Shown: positions 11,388 through 23,900, counted from the stretch's first letter. The stretch is 64,000 nt of DNA from Micractinium sp. NFX-FRZ (GCA_029339195.1 JAPTJF010000055.1:62001-126000), one strand, 5' to 3'. Numbers and translations are program-made. Notes: generated by a model from the sequence alone, not told the origin.

Positions 11388-11639
11388 GCCACAAAACAAC
11401 GGTCAGCGCGCAGCAGCGGCCAGGCTGTGCCTGTTGCCTGTGCGATCCCTCTGTTCTGATAGCCAGCGGAGGGGGGCCTGCTAGGGAGCGTGTTCCCTCA
11501 ACCAACGCCTAAGGGCGTAGCTTGTATCTTCATCCTCTCTCCCCTGCTCGTAAAGACTGCATCGCAAGCACTGTACGCCTCTCTTGGCTTTGCTCTCCCC
11601 TCGGCCCTTCAAGACCGGCCCCCAAGCATGACCCTCCGT

Positions 11640-12070
11640 ACCTCCCACCAAGCCATCACCCACAGCATGTGGGCACCTGTCTGTTCACTTCCTGCCTGCC
11701 CTGCTGCATCCATTGCCCCTCCCCTCAAGCTCGACGAGCGTGACCTGCCAACTTGCCGCCCTGCCAGTGCTGCACACCCTGAACAGCCCAGCACAGACAC
11801 AAGCACCCCCAAAGCACCCTGCTTGTGCCATCTCTCGGCCTGAGGGTGTGTTTTTACCAACATAGAGAAGTGGAAACACGCCAGTGTGCCTGAAAATGCC
11901 CTGCTTTATAAGATCCAATGCGTCACAGAAGCTGAGGGGAAGGAAGGGGACGCCAGGTGGCGCCACACACCAGAGGGGAGCAGCATCGCAGTCGGCAGCT
12001 CCAGCTGAAAGCAGGGAAAGGGCGGTGCCTGCCGGGCCCCACACCTCCTGTGCGCCTTCCAACTGCACAG
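11640..12070 (-). repeat. Antisense flanking repeat R, copy downstream of MYND C
   Basis: Read on the - strand it shares with the 8.6-9.1 kb copy a near-identical block of roughly 140 bp (11645-11780: gggcggcaagttggcaggtc, gagcttgaggggaggggc, ggtgcccacatgctgtgggtg). It also shares gttcccctctgg and gccacctggcgtccccttcc further on. The middle (11820-11920) has diverged. Not coding. Confidence 0.65.
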
Positions 12071-12159
12071 CATAGCACAGTAAAAAGAAGGGCAAGATGT
12101 GTGTATAGTGTGCCGCTAAATATATTGTTTCGTGCGATGCCTTAGGTCACGTAGGCGTC

Positions 12160-12678
12160 TTCTGGCCAGTGCCACCGGCACCTCTCCGGCTGGGCGCCCG
12201 CTCCCCTCCCGCAGCGCTACCGCCTTTGCCCCCGCCAATGCCGGTTGCCCAGCACCTGCGCCGCCTGTTCACTTCGATTCCCATGGCTGACTGCCGCCTC
12301 ACAGGTCACATGTGCTTGCCGTGCAGCATGTTCGGTATCACAAAACAGCAGTGGGTTGGGGCGCTGGCATGGGGCCAAGAAAGAAAGCCTTGGGCTCCTC
12401 AGCTCTTCTGGCTGTGGGTTCACGCTCGAAACAGCGTGCTCCCTGCATTCGTCGGGCCCGTGAAAGCTGCGCGACGTGGGAGCGCCGTCAGACTCACAGA
12501 GGTGCGCCTGCTTGCCTCGGCTTCCTCCTGGAGGCTGCCAGCAAAGAGAGCTTGCAAGGCAGCAGGTACTCAGACCAGCAGCAGGTGCCTCGAGGTCCCG
12601 GGCCTCGGACCCCACTGCGCTTTCCCCACACCCTCTGTTTGCAGTCACCCTTTAGCCCTCAGCAGCTGCTAGTCTGCC
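12160..12678 (+). promoter_or_regulatory. Duplicated 5' flank of MYND copy D
   Basis: A shorter version of the shared 5' flank: ggctgggcgcccgctcccctcc, ttgcccccgccaatgccggttg, gcctcggcttcctcctgg and ttccccacaccctctgtttgcag are all recognisable. Confidence 0.5.
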
Positions 12679-14077
12679 ATGGCAGCGCAGCCCCAAGGGT
12701 CGGAGTTCCTGCTGCGCCGCCTGCAGCGGGCGGCGGCCATCCCCGCCGCCGAGCGGCCGCCCGACGTCGCCGCATTTGTGGAGTCGGTGCAGCTGCTGCG
12801 GGAGGCGTGCGACCTGCTGCCGTTGACAAGCGATGGCAGGCCTGCACTGCAGCTTGGCAGTGCAGCCACCCGCCAGCAGGCGACGGTGGCACTACTCAAG
12901 GCAGCGCGGGCAGACTACATTTGCCCATTCGACCCTGTCAGCAACAGGGAGGCCAGCAGGCACTTGGTAGCCTGGTGCAGAGGCATGGCCATGGTCAAGT
13001 GCAGCGAGCTCACTTCTCTGCTGCTCCACTACACAGCCCTACAGCATATCACGATAGTCAGTATTGAAGTGATGTGCGGCACAGCGGCTGCCATGCTGGA
13101 CCAGCTGGCAGACCCAACCATGCAGCGGGCCATCAGCGGGCAGCTTGCTCAGCTGGCAGCCGCCTACCCGGGGCAGCCGCTGCTCAGCTTCAACCAGCTG
13201 CGCTACGCCTGCTGCTGCGCCAGTATGCAAATTGTGCGGCAATTACGCACCACAGCTCTCAATGTTTTAATGCACCAGCCAGGGGGCGCTCAGCCTAGAG
13301 CTGCCCAGCGCCGGGCGGCTGCCTTAATACCGGGACGCGCGGCCGCCACCATCCTCAACCTGGAGCCTCAAAACCCCAAGAGCTACGACATGGCCGCTTT
13401 AGCGGAGACGGCAGGTGCAGCTGAGACAGGGAGGCCAGATCAACAGCAGATGCTGAGGTCAGCCGAGCTTCTCATCCAGGGCGCACAACTGGCCAGGCAG
13501 CAGGGCAACGTGTTCTTCGCGGCCCGCTGTGCTGCGGGTGCCGTGCTGAACACCACTCCCTCTGCACAAACACACAGCGCCAGCTGGCAGGCGGCGGTCA
13601 CAGCACTTGAGGGTGTGGAGGCAGCTGTGCGCGCCCGCAAGCGCTTGCTTCCAGCCTCTTGGGTCGACGGTTTGGAGGTGAATGTGCAGCTAGCGCAGCA
13701 GGCGATCCAACTTGTTCAGAGGCATCCGCAAGGCCAGCACATCCCAACCAGTGCAGGCGCCGGCTCATCGGAGCTGAGCAGTGCCGTCCTCTCAGCTGTA
13801 GCCTGTATCGAACGCGGTGGTAGGTGCGACGGCTGTGGTCAGGAGGCGGTGGGCCTGCGCCGCTGCGCCCGCTGCAAGACGGCGCAGTACTGCAGGTGAG
13901 CGGGGGTGGCTGGGGGTCGAGTACTGTGCTGGCTTGCACGTGCGCCTTGCACAACCGTCACTCATGCTGGCTTGACCTCACTCCACATTTCTGCCCTCAA
14001 TCGCCTGCCCCACCTGCAGCACGGAGTGCCAGCGCAAGCACTGGCGTGTGCACAAGCGGGAGTGCCGCGAGGCGTAA
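12679..14077 (+). CDS. MYND zinc-finger protein, array copy D
   Basis: Exons 12679-13895 and 14020-14077 give 424 codons starting MAAQPQGSEFLLRRLQRAA. The MYND finger is intact (RCDGCGQEAVGLRRC..., STECQRKHWRVHKREC). The conserved blocks AISGQLAQLAAAYPGQPLLSF and QGAQLARQQGNVFF are kept, while about 175-215 and 330-375 differ most from other copies. It is the last plus-strand copy. Its 3' flank lacks a recognisable R repeat and has a TGTAA at 14463-14467 that may be its distant poly(A) signal. Function unknown. Confidence 0.85.
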
Positions 14078-14787
14078 GTTACAACCAAAGGCGCGGGCAG
14101 CGTGGAGCAGCAGCCAGCCAGCTGCCAGCAGGGCCAGACAGTGCCAGCACCTTCGCTCCTGCTACCAACTCGCTGTCCCATTATCACCTCGCTGGTGTCT
14201 CCACAGCACGCAAAGCGCCTTCTCAGCATCCAGCGCACATTTTTCACCTTGCCCTGACTTTGCCTCAGTAGCTTTGGCAGCGCACCGCACCATTTGCACA
14301 GGCCGGCACAGGATGAGCGTATGCCTCTCCGAGTGTCAGTATTACTCAACTCAAGCCAAACCTATTGTGGTCAGCCTGCCCAAGGCTGTGCATAGCAATC
14401 AAGACGCTGCCTGCCAGTCGCCCTGCGCTGCAGCGTCGTCGTTTTTCAGGCGTAGTACACGGTGTAACAGGAAGGAAAGGAAGGAAGGAAGGTTGGACGA
14501 CCCCTCTTGCCGTTGTGCTTTTATACAGGTGTTGAGGGTGACATGCTCCAAAGTGTGCAGATTGAAGAGGATGCTGCTGCCGTAAAGGGCACTACAAGTT
14601 TGCGGGGCACTTGCATGCGTGCCCACCTGCCTGCTTGCCGGCCTACACACCTTCCTGCCTGCCTGCCCACGTGCCCGGCTGCCTGCCCGGCTGCCTGTCC
14701 ATGAGCCTGGCTGCCTGCTGCCGCAGGCAGGCTGCACGAATGAGTGGCCCAGCTGCACGCAGCTCGGTCCAAACCTGGCCTGTCGCA
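14078..14787. other. Spacer with simple repeats
   Basis: No gene seen between MYND D (+) and the AOX-like gene (-), which converge. It holds a GGAA/GGAAGG run at 14467-14492 and a tandem gcctgcc/ggctgcctgcc run at about 14628-14720. Open frames here are Cys/Pro/Leu strings made by the repeats. Confidence 0.5.
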
Positions 14788-17226
14788 TCAGCCGCCAAAG
14801 TGGGGCAGTGCCACGGCATCGGTGGCTGTCCCAGGTGTGAGCCCAGCCAGCCGTACATTGATGCCTCGGATGCTGGCCTCATCTGCACGCATGCGCAGCA
14901 GCACGTCCCTGCATGCAAGTGCGGCAAAACGGAGATAGACAAATGAGATCCACAACGACTGCTGGTTGGGCGGGAGGAAGCTGCTGCAGGCAGTCAGGCA
15001 GCCAGGCAGCTGGCAGGCGCATTACCTCAGGGGCATAACTAGCCCCGGCATGTGCAGCACAACAAGGCAGGCCGCCGGCCTGCCGTGCACGATGCCCACC
15101 TGACTGTGGCGCTGGGCAGCAGCGCATAGTAGGCGCGGGCAGCAGGCGGCGCAGCGTGGCGCTCCCAGCGTGGCAGGCGCCCCGAGGTGCTCAGCCTGCT
15201 CAGCATGTTTGACAGCCTGCGAGGTTCACAGGCAAAAGACGGGCGTGGCATCATGTTTTAACTACCTCAGGCTTGGTCCCGACAGCAGTAGGTCCGCACA
15301 CAGCATGCACAGCAGAACCCCGCACCACCAAGGGGGCCGCCACCGACGCAGCATGCGCAGTATGCATGAGGCACTGCAGGACCGCATGCCCTTGCTCATG
15401 TGGCTTACATCAGGTACGCACGTTCCCAAGGGCGCCGGAACGACGCCCATGCAGGCACCCACTGCCCCGCAACGTGCACAGCCCTCACCACCACATGTCC
15501 TCCTCAGCCCGGTACATTTGGTAGGCGTGGATGACGGAGGGGGCCAGCAGGTAGACCACGCAGCACTGCGAGAGACGGCAAATTGTATGGCATGTGTTCA
15601 TGAGCGATTGCCATGGCAGGGTCCATGGTTACAGGGCGGGCCGTGAGAGGGCAGGGCTGTGTGGCACAGGTGGGTCGAGACAAGTGGGGTGGCTGGGCGG
15701 GGCCCTCTGACGTGGGACTCCTGACCCACACGGTGGGGGCAAGGCAATGTAGCAAACCTGAGACAGCAGGTTGGCCGTCAGGAGCAGCAGAAACACTCGC
15801 TCAGGAAGGGAAGGAGGCTCCAGCTCGCTCCAGGCTGCACGGGCATGGTGAAGGCACAGTTGCGGCAGGTGCAGGCGCAGCCAGCGGGGTGAAGCGGCTA
15901 CGTGAAGCAGAGCGCCCCGAACCGCACCGGCTCAAGTCTCACTTCCAGCCCCTGCGCTAGGCAAGTCGACCCCCTGCCAGGGCCTTCAAGGCAAGCTGCG
16001 TGGCACATTGTTGCGGGCCACTCCTGGCGCAGTATCCAGTGGAGTGGAATGGGGCTCAAGTGCGAGCTCTGCCACCTCAGCCCAGCCGCCCTCTGCCCCA
16101 CCGCATACTCTGCCGCTAGGCAAGGCAACGCTGGTGCCCAGCGCACCCCAAGCTGGCGCTGCACACGAGAGCATCTCACCGGCGAGCTGGCAGCGGGCGC
16201 AGTCCACCTCCATCATCAGCGTGTGGCACCAGCCGTTGTCGGGCTTATTGAGCAGTACGGACCGCACGTGGTTCAGCAGTACGGCTGCCGGCGGGTGGGA
16301 GGGCGAGCGGGCGGGCGGGCAGGCAAGGGGGTGGGAGGCGAGTGTGACTGGCATGTGTGGGCGGGGTGTGCGTCAAGGCGGGATGGCGTGCCAGCTGGGT
16401 TTTATATATATGTAAATTCTCTGCAGGGCGCTGTCCTTTTGCAGAGCGACAGGTTCCAAGGCACCCTCTTCGCCTCGAGCGCCCGCTTGTGCCAGCCAGC
16501 CAGCCATGACAGCCAGGCCGCTGTGTGCCGGCATTGCTGGCGCTCCCAGTGCAGCACATGAGGTTTGACATCCCATCCTGCCCAGCAAGCCACCCACCCA
16601 CAAGCCGTCTACCCATTCACCCATTAACTCTGACCCCACCACCCATCCACACAACCACACTACCCATCCACAACAGTCTTCCACCCCTCTACCCACCCGA
16701 CAGCGCCGTGGCCTGGCCGTCGCAGTTGAGCATGCGGGCACGCTTTGCCAGCTGGCGCTCGCCGATGTCATGCTGGCGCCCAAAGGTTCCCGACAGCAGG
16801 CCCACCACGGTGCGCACTGCACCAGAGTGTTCAGGGCGTTCAGGATCAAACGAGAAGAGGAATATTCTGTGCATGCCGTGGTGAACCAGCAGAGGCACGT
16901 GGCCCCCCATGGCAGGTCTCAGGCCCCTCTGGGTGGAGGGCAGCACAGCCTGAGCAGCAAGCTTACTGGCAGCGGTCGGCAGGAGAGGCATAAATTGCAC
17001 CATGCAATGCCCGCAGCGGTGCAAGCACCGAAGGGCAGTCCGCCCTGTGCCCACGCCACGGTGCCCCGCCGAGGGGGGTGCCCGCTCGCCTGCCAGCAGC
17101 CACCACCAGGCCAGGCGCTCGGCCCACGTGCGGGGAAGCTGGTGCACGGGGCGCACGGATGCCAGGTACTCTTCTGTGTACACGTCCCGCTCCTGCATCA
17201 GGCCCACCACATCTAGGCATTCACGC
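14788..17226 (-). CDS. Alternative oxidase-like protein with degenerate di-iron site (5' end unresolved)
   Basis: Exons 16816-16697, 16284-16180, 15834-15758, 15565-15489, 15216-15100 and 14908-14788 join in perfect phase. An earlier exon starts at 17226 and probably ends near 17090; its donor and the true start were not settled. The joined protein follows mitochondrial AOX almost without gaps: RPVHQLP-x4-ERLAW, RARMLNC (AOX RAxMLET), NGWCHTLMMEVDCARCQL (AOX GGWIKALLEEAENERMHL), YLLAPSVIHAYQMYRAEED (AOX YLISP...YLEEEA), and YYALLPSATVRDVLLRMRADEA (AOX DYWRL...RADEAHH). Of the six iron ligands, Glu in LET is Asn, Glu and His in NERMH are Ala and Gln, and the final His is Ile. Only the LEEEA and RADEA Glu residues remain. 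AOX is a matrix-facing ubiquinol oxidase; this copy is predicted inactive as an oxidase. No stops or frameshifts are seen in the exons. Confidence 0.7.
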
Positions 17227-18053
17227 CTGCAGGGGATGCCGGAGAGGAGCGGGAGGGGAGGGGAGGGGAGGGGGCACACAGGGGCCCCGGCGTCGCTGGA
17301 TGCCGCTGACGGGGCGGTGCAAACCGAGCTGCCCGGCGTGCTGGCCGGCGTGTGGGAGCGTCTCGTGCTATGCAGTATAGCCTCTGCTAGCAGCTAGGCC
17401 CCGAGGGCCGAGGTCCGAGGCCCCGTGCCAGGGCACCTCAAGGAGGGGTGGGGCGCAACGTAGCCTGCAGCCAGAGTGTGCTTAGGTGGGGCTATGGCTT
17501 GTGGAAGATTGCAGCTACAAAGGAGCAGGAGGACGAAGAGGCTCTGGAAGAGGGTCCTAGACTTGAAGAGGCAGCTTGTACCGCCGTACCGCCCGGGCAC
17601 TCTAAAGCAGGCCTGCAAGTCGCTCAGCTTCAGTGAGCAGCATGCTGTTGCTGGCGCGCACTCTCGGAAAATGCCAACGGCACAACATGTTGCTGCCTCA
17701 ACTGCCCTTCCCTTGTCCTGCCGCATTCTGTGCGTGTGTGTAGATAAAAGCTGCTGGGTTGGGGTGGTGCGCATGCCCTTGACCACTGAAGAGCCAGTAC
17801 TCAACAAAAAGTACAAATGACTGATATACACATTTCAAATTTTAATATCAATCGCTCTGAGGAGGTGTGTGGGGGAAAGGCTGTGCCATGGGCAGGGGTT
17901 CAAATATATTACCGCTCATGGCTGGTAGGCAGGTCAAGATCTGAGGCACCAACAGGGTGGGATGGAGATAGCGCGCATTCCACAGCAGCAGGCTGTCACA
18001 GCACGGTGCCCGCAGGTGGGGGCAAAGAGGGGCAGCGCCCGAGGATTGGGCGC
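17227..18053. other. 5' region of the AOX-like gene and 3' flank of the hog gene
   Basis: It should hold the first exon(s) of the AOX-like gene. One candidate start, at about 17690 on the - strand, begins MLCRWHFPRVRA, which resembles a mitochondrial presequence, but I could not splice it in frame. A gggag repeat lies at 17249-17272. Nothing else is supported. Confidence 0.35.
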
Positions 18054-20446
18054 TCAGAAGGAGGCGCCGACGGTCAGCAGGGCTGCGGCGCTGACAGTTG
18101 CGTCGGGGGTGCCGTGCACCCAAGAGCTTCCCGCCTTGACGGCCGACTCCACGGCGCTGGCGGGCAGCACGGCAAAGGCGGCGCGCATGAGGGCGGCAAA
18201 GGCGGCCTGGGTGCGGGGGCCCGCCACGCTCTGCAGGCCAGGCACGGGAGCAGCGGTTGGAGGGCGCAGGTTGGAAGGCGCTTGCAGTGGTTCGGTGAAA
18301 GTGTTGCCCACGGCGGGCATGGGAGGGGCGGGGGTGGGCGGGTGCTGGTCACGCACCCCCCATGCTGCCTGCTCTGTCAGGGTGGCACAGGGCAGTTGGC
18401 TGCTGGGGGAGTAGCTGCCCTGCAGGGGTTCCTCTTCAGCTTTGACCCTCACCCGAGGCACAGCATCAGTCATCTCGGTGGCGGCCACGCCATCCACCAC
18501 AATCGCGCCTGCAGCGGGCAGCCACGTCCGTGGTGGCAGCCGCTGCCGCGTCAGCAGAAGCACACTCGAACAGCGGCGGCAGCTAGATACAGAACAATGC
18601 GCCCTGCGGCAACGGCACGTCGGCTGTTTGCTGTATACATGCAGACACCAGCCATGCAAAGGCCTTGGCGTCCCGCTGTGCACATGGCCAACTGGGAGCC
18701 TGCAGGCCCTGCGATCAGCACAGGATTGCCACAGGGATGCGCCCTTCTGTCCAGTGGCGGCCCGCCCCACAGCGTGCGCAGCGCACCGGACAGGGTGTGG
18801 GGCATGAAGACGCCGCGGTCGTGGGTGCGCTCCACTGCAGTGACGCGGGCCAGCTGCAGGGGGCTGCCGGGGGCGCTGTCTCCCGCCACAGGGACCAGGT
18901 CGCCCACGGCCACCTGCGGGGGAGGGGAGGCGGGGGCGGGCTGAGGTGGCAGCGTGGCCTGAAAAACCCACCACAGGGGTCGGTTGTGCCTGCCCATGTG
19001 CCATGAGTTGCACCGACACAAAACTTCTGCATGAGGGAACAACCGAAGGGTGGCGGTTGCAGGCTTGTGGAGAGGCCCTGTGCCGCTGGGAGGGCCGGGA
19101 GGGTTGCGAGGCGGCACAGGGGATGCAGCTGTCGTGGCTCAGGCAGCGCTGCCAGGATCACATCCCCATAGCATCCTCGCAGCCAGCGCTTCAAGCTACC
19201 CATCAAGGGTGGCTGGGGCTGACTGGAGGTCGGACACTGGCTGGCAAGACCAAGGCAGCAGCCAGCAGGGCTTGCCTGGGTGGGCAGGACGTAGGGCCAG
19301 GTGGAGGGGGCGGGCAGGGCACTGTGGGCGGCTGCAGCCTTGGCGGCGGGCCAGGAGAAGAGGTAGTGGCCGGGGGTGACTGCAGGCGGGGAGGGAGGAG
19401 GGAAGTGGGGGTGGGAAGGGTTGGTGATGAGCCAGGGCGAGGGTAGGCAACACGGGGTGGAGGCGCATTGGGAGCGGCAACGGCGGCAGCGGCAGCAGCG
19501 GGGAGGTAATGCGACCAGTGGTGGCTGTGCGGGTGGGCAACGGCGACCCTCACTGAGACGGCTGCCCCTGCCATGGTTCCCCACCCACCCCACCCGCCCA
19601 CCAGTGATGTTGAGGCCGGCATCGGTTGACACGCGCACAAAGGAGGCCAGCTCGTCGAGGCGGCGGGAGGTGAACATGAAGACCTGCGGGGGGCGGCGAG
19701 CGGGCGGCAGGGCCGGCAGGGTTGTGTGGGCAGCGGCGAGGCGTGGGCATGCATCATGCAGACATGATGCATCATTCATGATTGTGTGGGCCCGCAGCGG
19801 CGGCAGCACCCCGGCCCCCGCCATGCCCTGCCCTCCCAATGCGCCCCAGCGTGTTCCTTCTGCTTACCTTTTGGTAGGCCAGCTTGCCGTCCGCCCCCAC
19901 GGCCAGCACCTCGTCGCCCAGGGACAGCTGGTCCATGCGCCGGGGGCCGGCGGGTGTGGCCGCCAGCGCGGCGCCGGGGAAGCACGCCAGGTTGCCGCAG
20001 GCACACTTGGCTTCATACGAGCCACCGCTGCCTATGCAGGTGTTCGTTTTGATGGTCTTGCCTGCAAGCGAGGCAGTCGAGTCAGGGGGGAGGCGGGGGC
20101 TTGCCGCACCGCACTCTGGCGCATGCCCAGTACCCGCACACAGATTGACAGCCGTCCGAGAGGAGCCAGCACAAAGTAACCGCGACACTGCGCACTCGGC
20201 ACATATGTTGTTATAAAGTTTACAATATAAGGTGTTGGCGGTCACTGGTGTCGCTGCTCAGGTTGGCGGCGGCGGCGGCGGCGGCGGGAACATCAGGGGC
20301 ACTTCGACGCGCGCACCTGCACAGTTGCGCGTGCATTCATCTATCTTCTTCTGGCATTCGGAACTTTGCTGCAACCTGCGTCCCGACACAAAAGAGCTGG
20401 CCGCCAGGAGGAGGCACAGCGCGGTGGCGATGCGAGCAGTGGCCAT
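18054..20446 (-). CDS. Secreted hog-type protein with hedgehog/intein (Hint) autoprocessing domain
   Basis: Seven exons (20446-20317, 20061-19868, 19683-19602, 19379-19276, 18913-18787, 18508-18453, 18230-18054) join in phase to 289 codons. Residues 1-22 are a signal peptide (MATARIATALCLLLAASSFV). Residues 23-69 are a small Cys-containing secreted segment (SECQKKIDECTRNC... KCACGNLA). The Hint domain starts at Cys70 (CFPGAAL) with LGDEVLAV, a TPGH motif at 137-140, AVGDLVPV, and GVFMPHTLSGAIVVDGV near 203-220. Hint domains cleave the chain before their first Cys, in hedgehog with sterol transfer. Here the residue before it is Ala, not Gly. The intron after 19276 starts GCAAGC (GC-AG). The mature peptide and its role are unknown. 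Confidence 0.8.
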
Positions 20447-20931
20447 CGCGTCCTGAAACATGGGGGAAGATAGCCGCCGCAGTGTGCCTGATAAAGTGTA
20501 AGCGCAAACCGCGGATGCGGCGTCGCGTGGAGCGGTAGATGAGGCTGGCGCTTGCACCTTCCCAGCAGGTTCCCAAACGGCAGCAGGCACAGCACCATTC
20601 CTGCCTTGGCGTTGGCGCTGCCACCTATCTTCCTTTCTCTACCCCTTGGCAGGACCTTCAATTCCCATCCAGTGCATAACACGCGCTAAATGCTGCCATG
20701 CCCGCCTACGACACATGGGCGCCGACGGCCACCGGGCACCCCTGACATCCCAGGCCCTGTGGCTCTTGCCACGCTTGAATCCTGATGGCTCCACACGTCC
20801 CAACAATCTCGAGCATGCCCATAGATACGTTTAAAGAATTAAGAGGTACATAAATGCGAAAGGGTGGCATGGAAATGGTGGACATGACTGCCGAGCACAT
20901 GGCTTCAAAACATGCTGGTGCCAGCTGAAGC
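20447..20931. other. Spacer between hog gene start and RAP gene end
   Basis: This is the 5' flank of the hog gene and 3' flank of the RAP gene, both minus strand. No gene or clear signal was seen. Confidence 0.4.
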
Positions 20932-23900
20932 TCAGCCAGCACCCGACAAGGCGCTGGCTGCGCTTTGCCCCCGCACCCGCTCCAGCCGTGTCAGCAGCCA
21001 CGCCTGCCGCTCGCTCACATGCAGCCGTCCCCACTCCAGCCACTCCACTGACAGTACACGCCAGCCCTGCGCGCGCAGCAACCTGTCGCGCATCTGCGTG
21101 CGGCCCAGCGCCCAGTGCCTGCCGCCCACACAGTTTGCTGCAGGCAGGCAGGCGGGCAGGTGGGTGGCGTAACGTGTGTCAGAATAAGAGCTCGTGGGTG
21201 GGAGCAGGGGTGGGGGAAAACTGTGGCAATCCTCACCAGCCTGCCCACCCAGGCAGTCATTGCTAGACTACTTTTCGTGCAGAATGCCCACCAGCACTAG
21301 CGGCATTGGGCACAGCCTCGGCAGTCCTCCTTGCTGCAGCTGCCAGCCCCCCTAGCCAGCCAGGCGCACTCACATGTAAAGTGGTGGCACCCGTCCACCT
21401 CAACTGCCACCCGCTCTGCAGGCAGGGCGAGGTCGATGGAGTGGTGGCAGCCCTGCAAGCCAGGCGGGCAGGCAGGTAGGCACATGCACATCATGGGGTA
21501 CATGACATGATGAGCAGGCATGATGAGCAGGCATGATGAGCAGGCCGGGTAATAGGCAGCCAAGGAACAGAGGAAGTGCAGCAGTGGAGAGCGGCAGCGG
21601 AAAGCAGCCGCAGCCAACACCAGCTGCAGAGCGTGCTCCCATTTGCAGCAAAACTCCACTCGGTGCTGCACCCCGGCTGCTGCACCGCACCGAGTTCGCG
21701 CTGCACCTTGGCCTTTGCAACGCGCCCGCCGCTGCACAGCGCACACAGCACACACCAACCCAGACCCAAGAGGAGCTCCTCTTCTCGAGGTGAGAGACTT
21801 GCCTCTGGCGTGAACTCTACTTCATGTTCCACCCCGGCCGCCGCCAGCGCCTGTGACACCTGCTGCTGCAGCTCCGACACCCTGGCGCTCTCACGCGCTG
21901 TGGTCATGGCGCAGCGCGCGCGGCGCCTCATTTCGGGCGGCAGCTCGACCTGGCCGCCCCAGCCGGGGTGCTCGGCAGCCAGCAGGCGGTGGGCGTCGTG
22001 CAGCTGCGCAAACCCGGTGTCCTCCAGGGCCTGGCTGCCGCCGTGCATCCCACCGAGGAGCGCTGACGTGGCAGCCCGCCACAGCTCGGGTGTGCAGGCC
22101 TGCAGGCAAAAGCGGCGGTGCACTGACAGTCACGGGTTGTTTGATTGCGACGTGATCCACGCTTGCAGCAAGGCTGTCTGTACATGTACAGCAGTGTTGG
22201 ATGCGTATAGCTAAGCAGACCCGGCTGGCCACAGATCTGGATGTGTGGCGATGGATAAAGAGCTCAGCCCCCCCCCCCCCCCCTGCCCCCACCTGCAGCG
22301 CCGCCAGCGCCCACAGCGTGCGACACAGGCAGGCCGGTGTGGGGCTATACCCAGGGATGGGCCTCTCCACACTCTCCAACTGGAGCAGCCGCCTCAGCAC
22401 CTCATCCCTCAGCGCCGCCACGTGCTCTGGGCTCACGCACCGCTGCCGCTGGGTAGGAGCGCGCGCCCCTTCCGCCATGACTGAGCGTGCTGGGTTTGCA
22501 GGCCGGCTCTGCTGCCCCTCAGCGGCAAAAAATGGTTCCCCTGCGCCCGCTGGCTCTGCCGCTGCATCTGTCGCTTGACCGATGCTAAAGCCGAATGCTG
22601 GTGCCGGCTCTGCTGCAGCCAGCGTCTCAGGCATATAGTGCGGCAAGTGGGCGGCAGACAGCAGTATGTTGTCCAGATGCTGCTCGTCCAGCATGCGAGG
22701 TTGGCAGCCGCGGCAGCCACCAGGCCTGCGGGAGGGGGCCGCCAGGGCACTGCTGTTAACAAGGAGTGGCTGGTGGCAGACCCTTCAACGGGAGCGAGAG
22801 TGGCAGCTAGGCGCTGCCTGCCCATCTGTGCGCCTCGCATACTGGATGTCCTTGCCTGCGCCTGCCCCTGCGCCTCTGCATGCCATCTGCTGCCATGCAT
22901 GGTGCCAGAGCCTGCGCCTGCGCCAAGCCCTGCCCTGCCCAGCCCAGCCAACCTGCCAGCGCCTGGGGGTGCAGGAAGCAGGTGGTGTGCATGGCCAGCA
23001 TGAGGTTGCTGAGCTCCTGGGGCGGAAGGCGTGGGGCCCTGGCCGCGGCCTCGCTAAACAGGCCGCCCAGCTCGGCCTCCCAGCGTCGCCACGTGTCATG
23101 AGTGGTGACCTGCACTGTGCTGGGCAGAGGCAGTGCGTGTGAGTAAGTCAGGGTGTGTTGGGCGGCGCCCTGCTGCTGCGCATGCGTGGTGACCTGCAGT
23201 GCATGTCCAATTGGGCAGGAAGTGTGTGTAGGTAGGCCAGGGTGTGGAGTGCATCGGTGGCAGGAGGATGGGCGCTGCACCCTGCAGCTGCATATGCACA
23301 CTCGGGCACAGGCCCGCCTGCGTGCCTGCAGTTGCCTGCAGCTGCACTTGCCTGCCCGACCGTCGGCCTGACTGCCTCCCAGCACACCCGCTACCTGCTC
23401 AACCTAAGCCAACCATACACTGCCATCTGCCAGCTTTCTGCCCAGCTGGTGCAGAGGGCCGGCAACCCTCGCTCCGGCCATGTCTGCCAGCCACTCCATG
23501 TTACAAGCAATGCAATGCCCTTGGAGCCATCTCCTGCAGTTACTGTATGCAGTTGTAATGGGAACCAAACATTTGCCTGACAGCCGCAGTGCATCCACCG
23601 CTGCTGCTCTGCCGCCGGCCCCTGCGCCCTTTCAACGAACTGTATGCAGAGGGCCGCCCACCTTGCTGAAACTCCAGGCCAGGTTGGCAAGCTCCTGATC
23701 CGACAAGGACGACAGGCGGCGCTGGGCCGCCTGCAGCAGCGCCCCCGCCGCACGCTCCACTCCGCTGGGCGGCCGGGTGTCCCGAGGCTGGGCGCCATAC
23801 ATGCGAGCCAGTGCCAGGGACGTGTTGGAAAGCTCCTGCAGAGGACCACACAACCTTATTCTGTTGTTGGAGGGTTTGGGTTGAAGGGAAGTGCCGTACA

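Noticed and set aside
14507..14946. Cys/Pro-rich plus-strand open frames
   Set aside because: Generated by gcctgcc repeats and the antisense of the last AOX-like exon.
17394..17831. 145-residue minus-strand frame as first exon of the AOX-like gene
   Set aside because: No donor was found that joins it in phase to the exon at 17226, and it resembles no AOX presequence by itself. Left unresolved.
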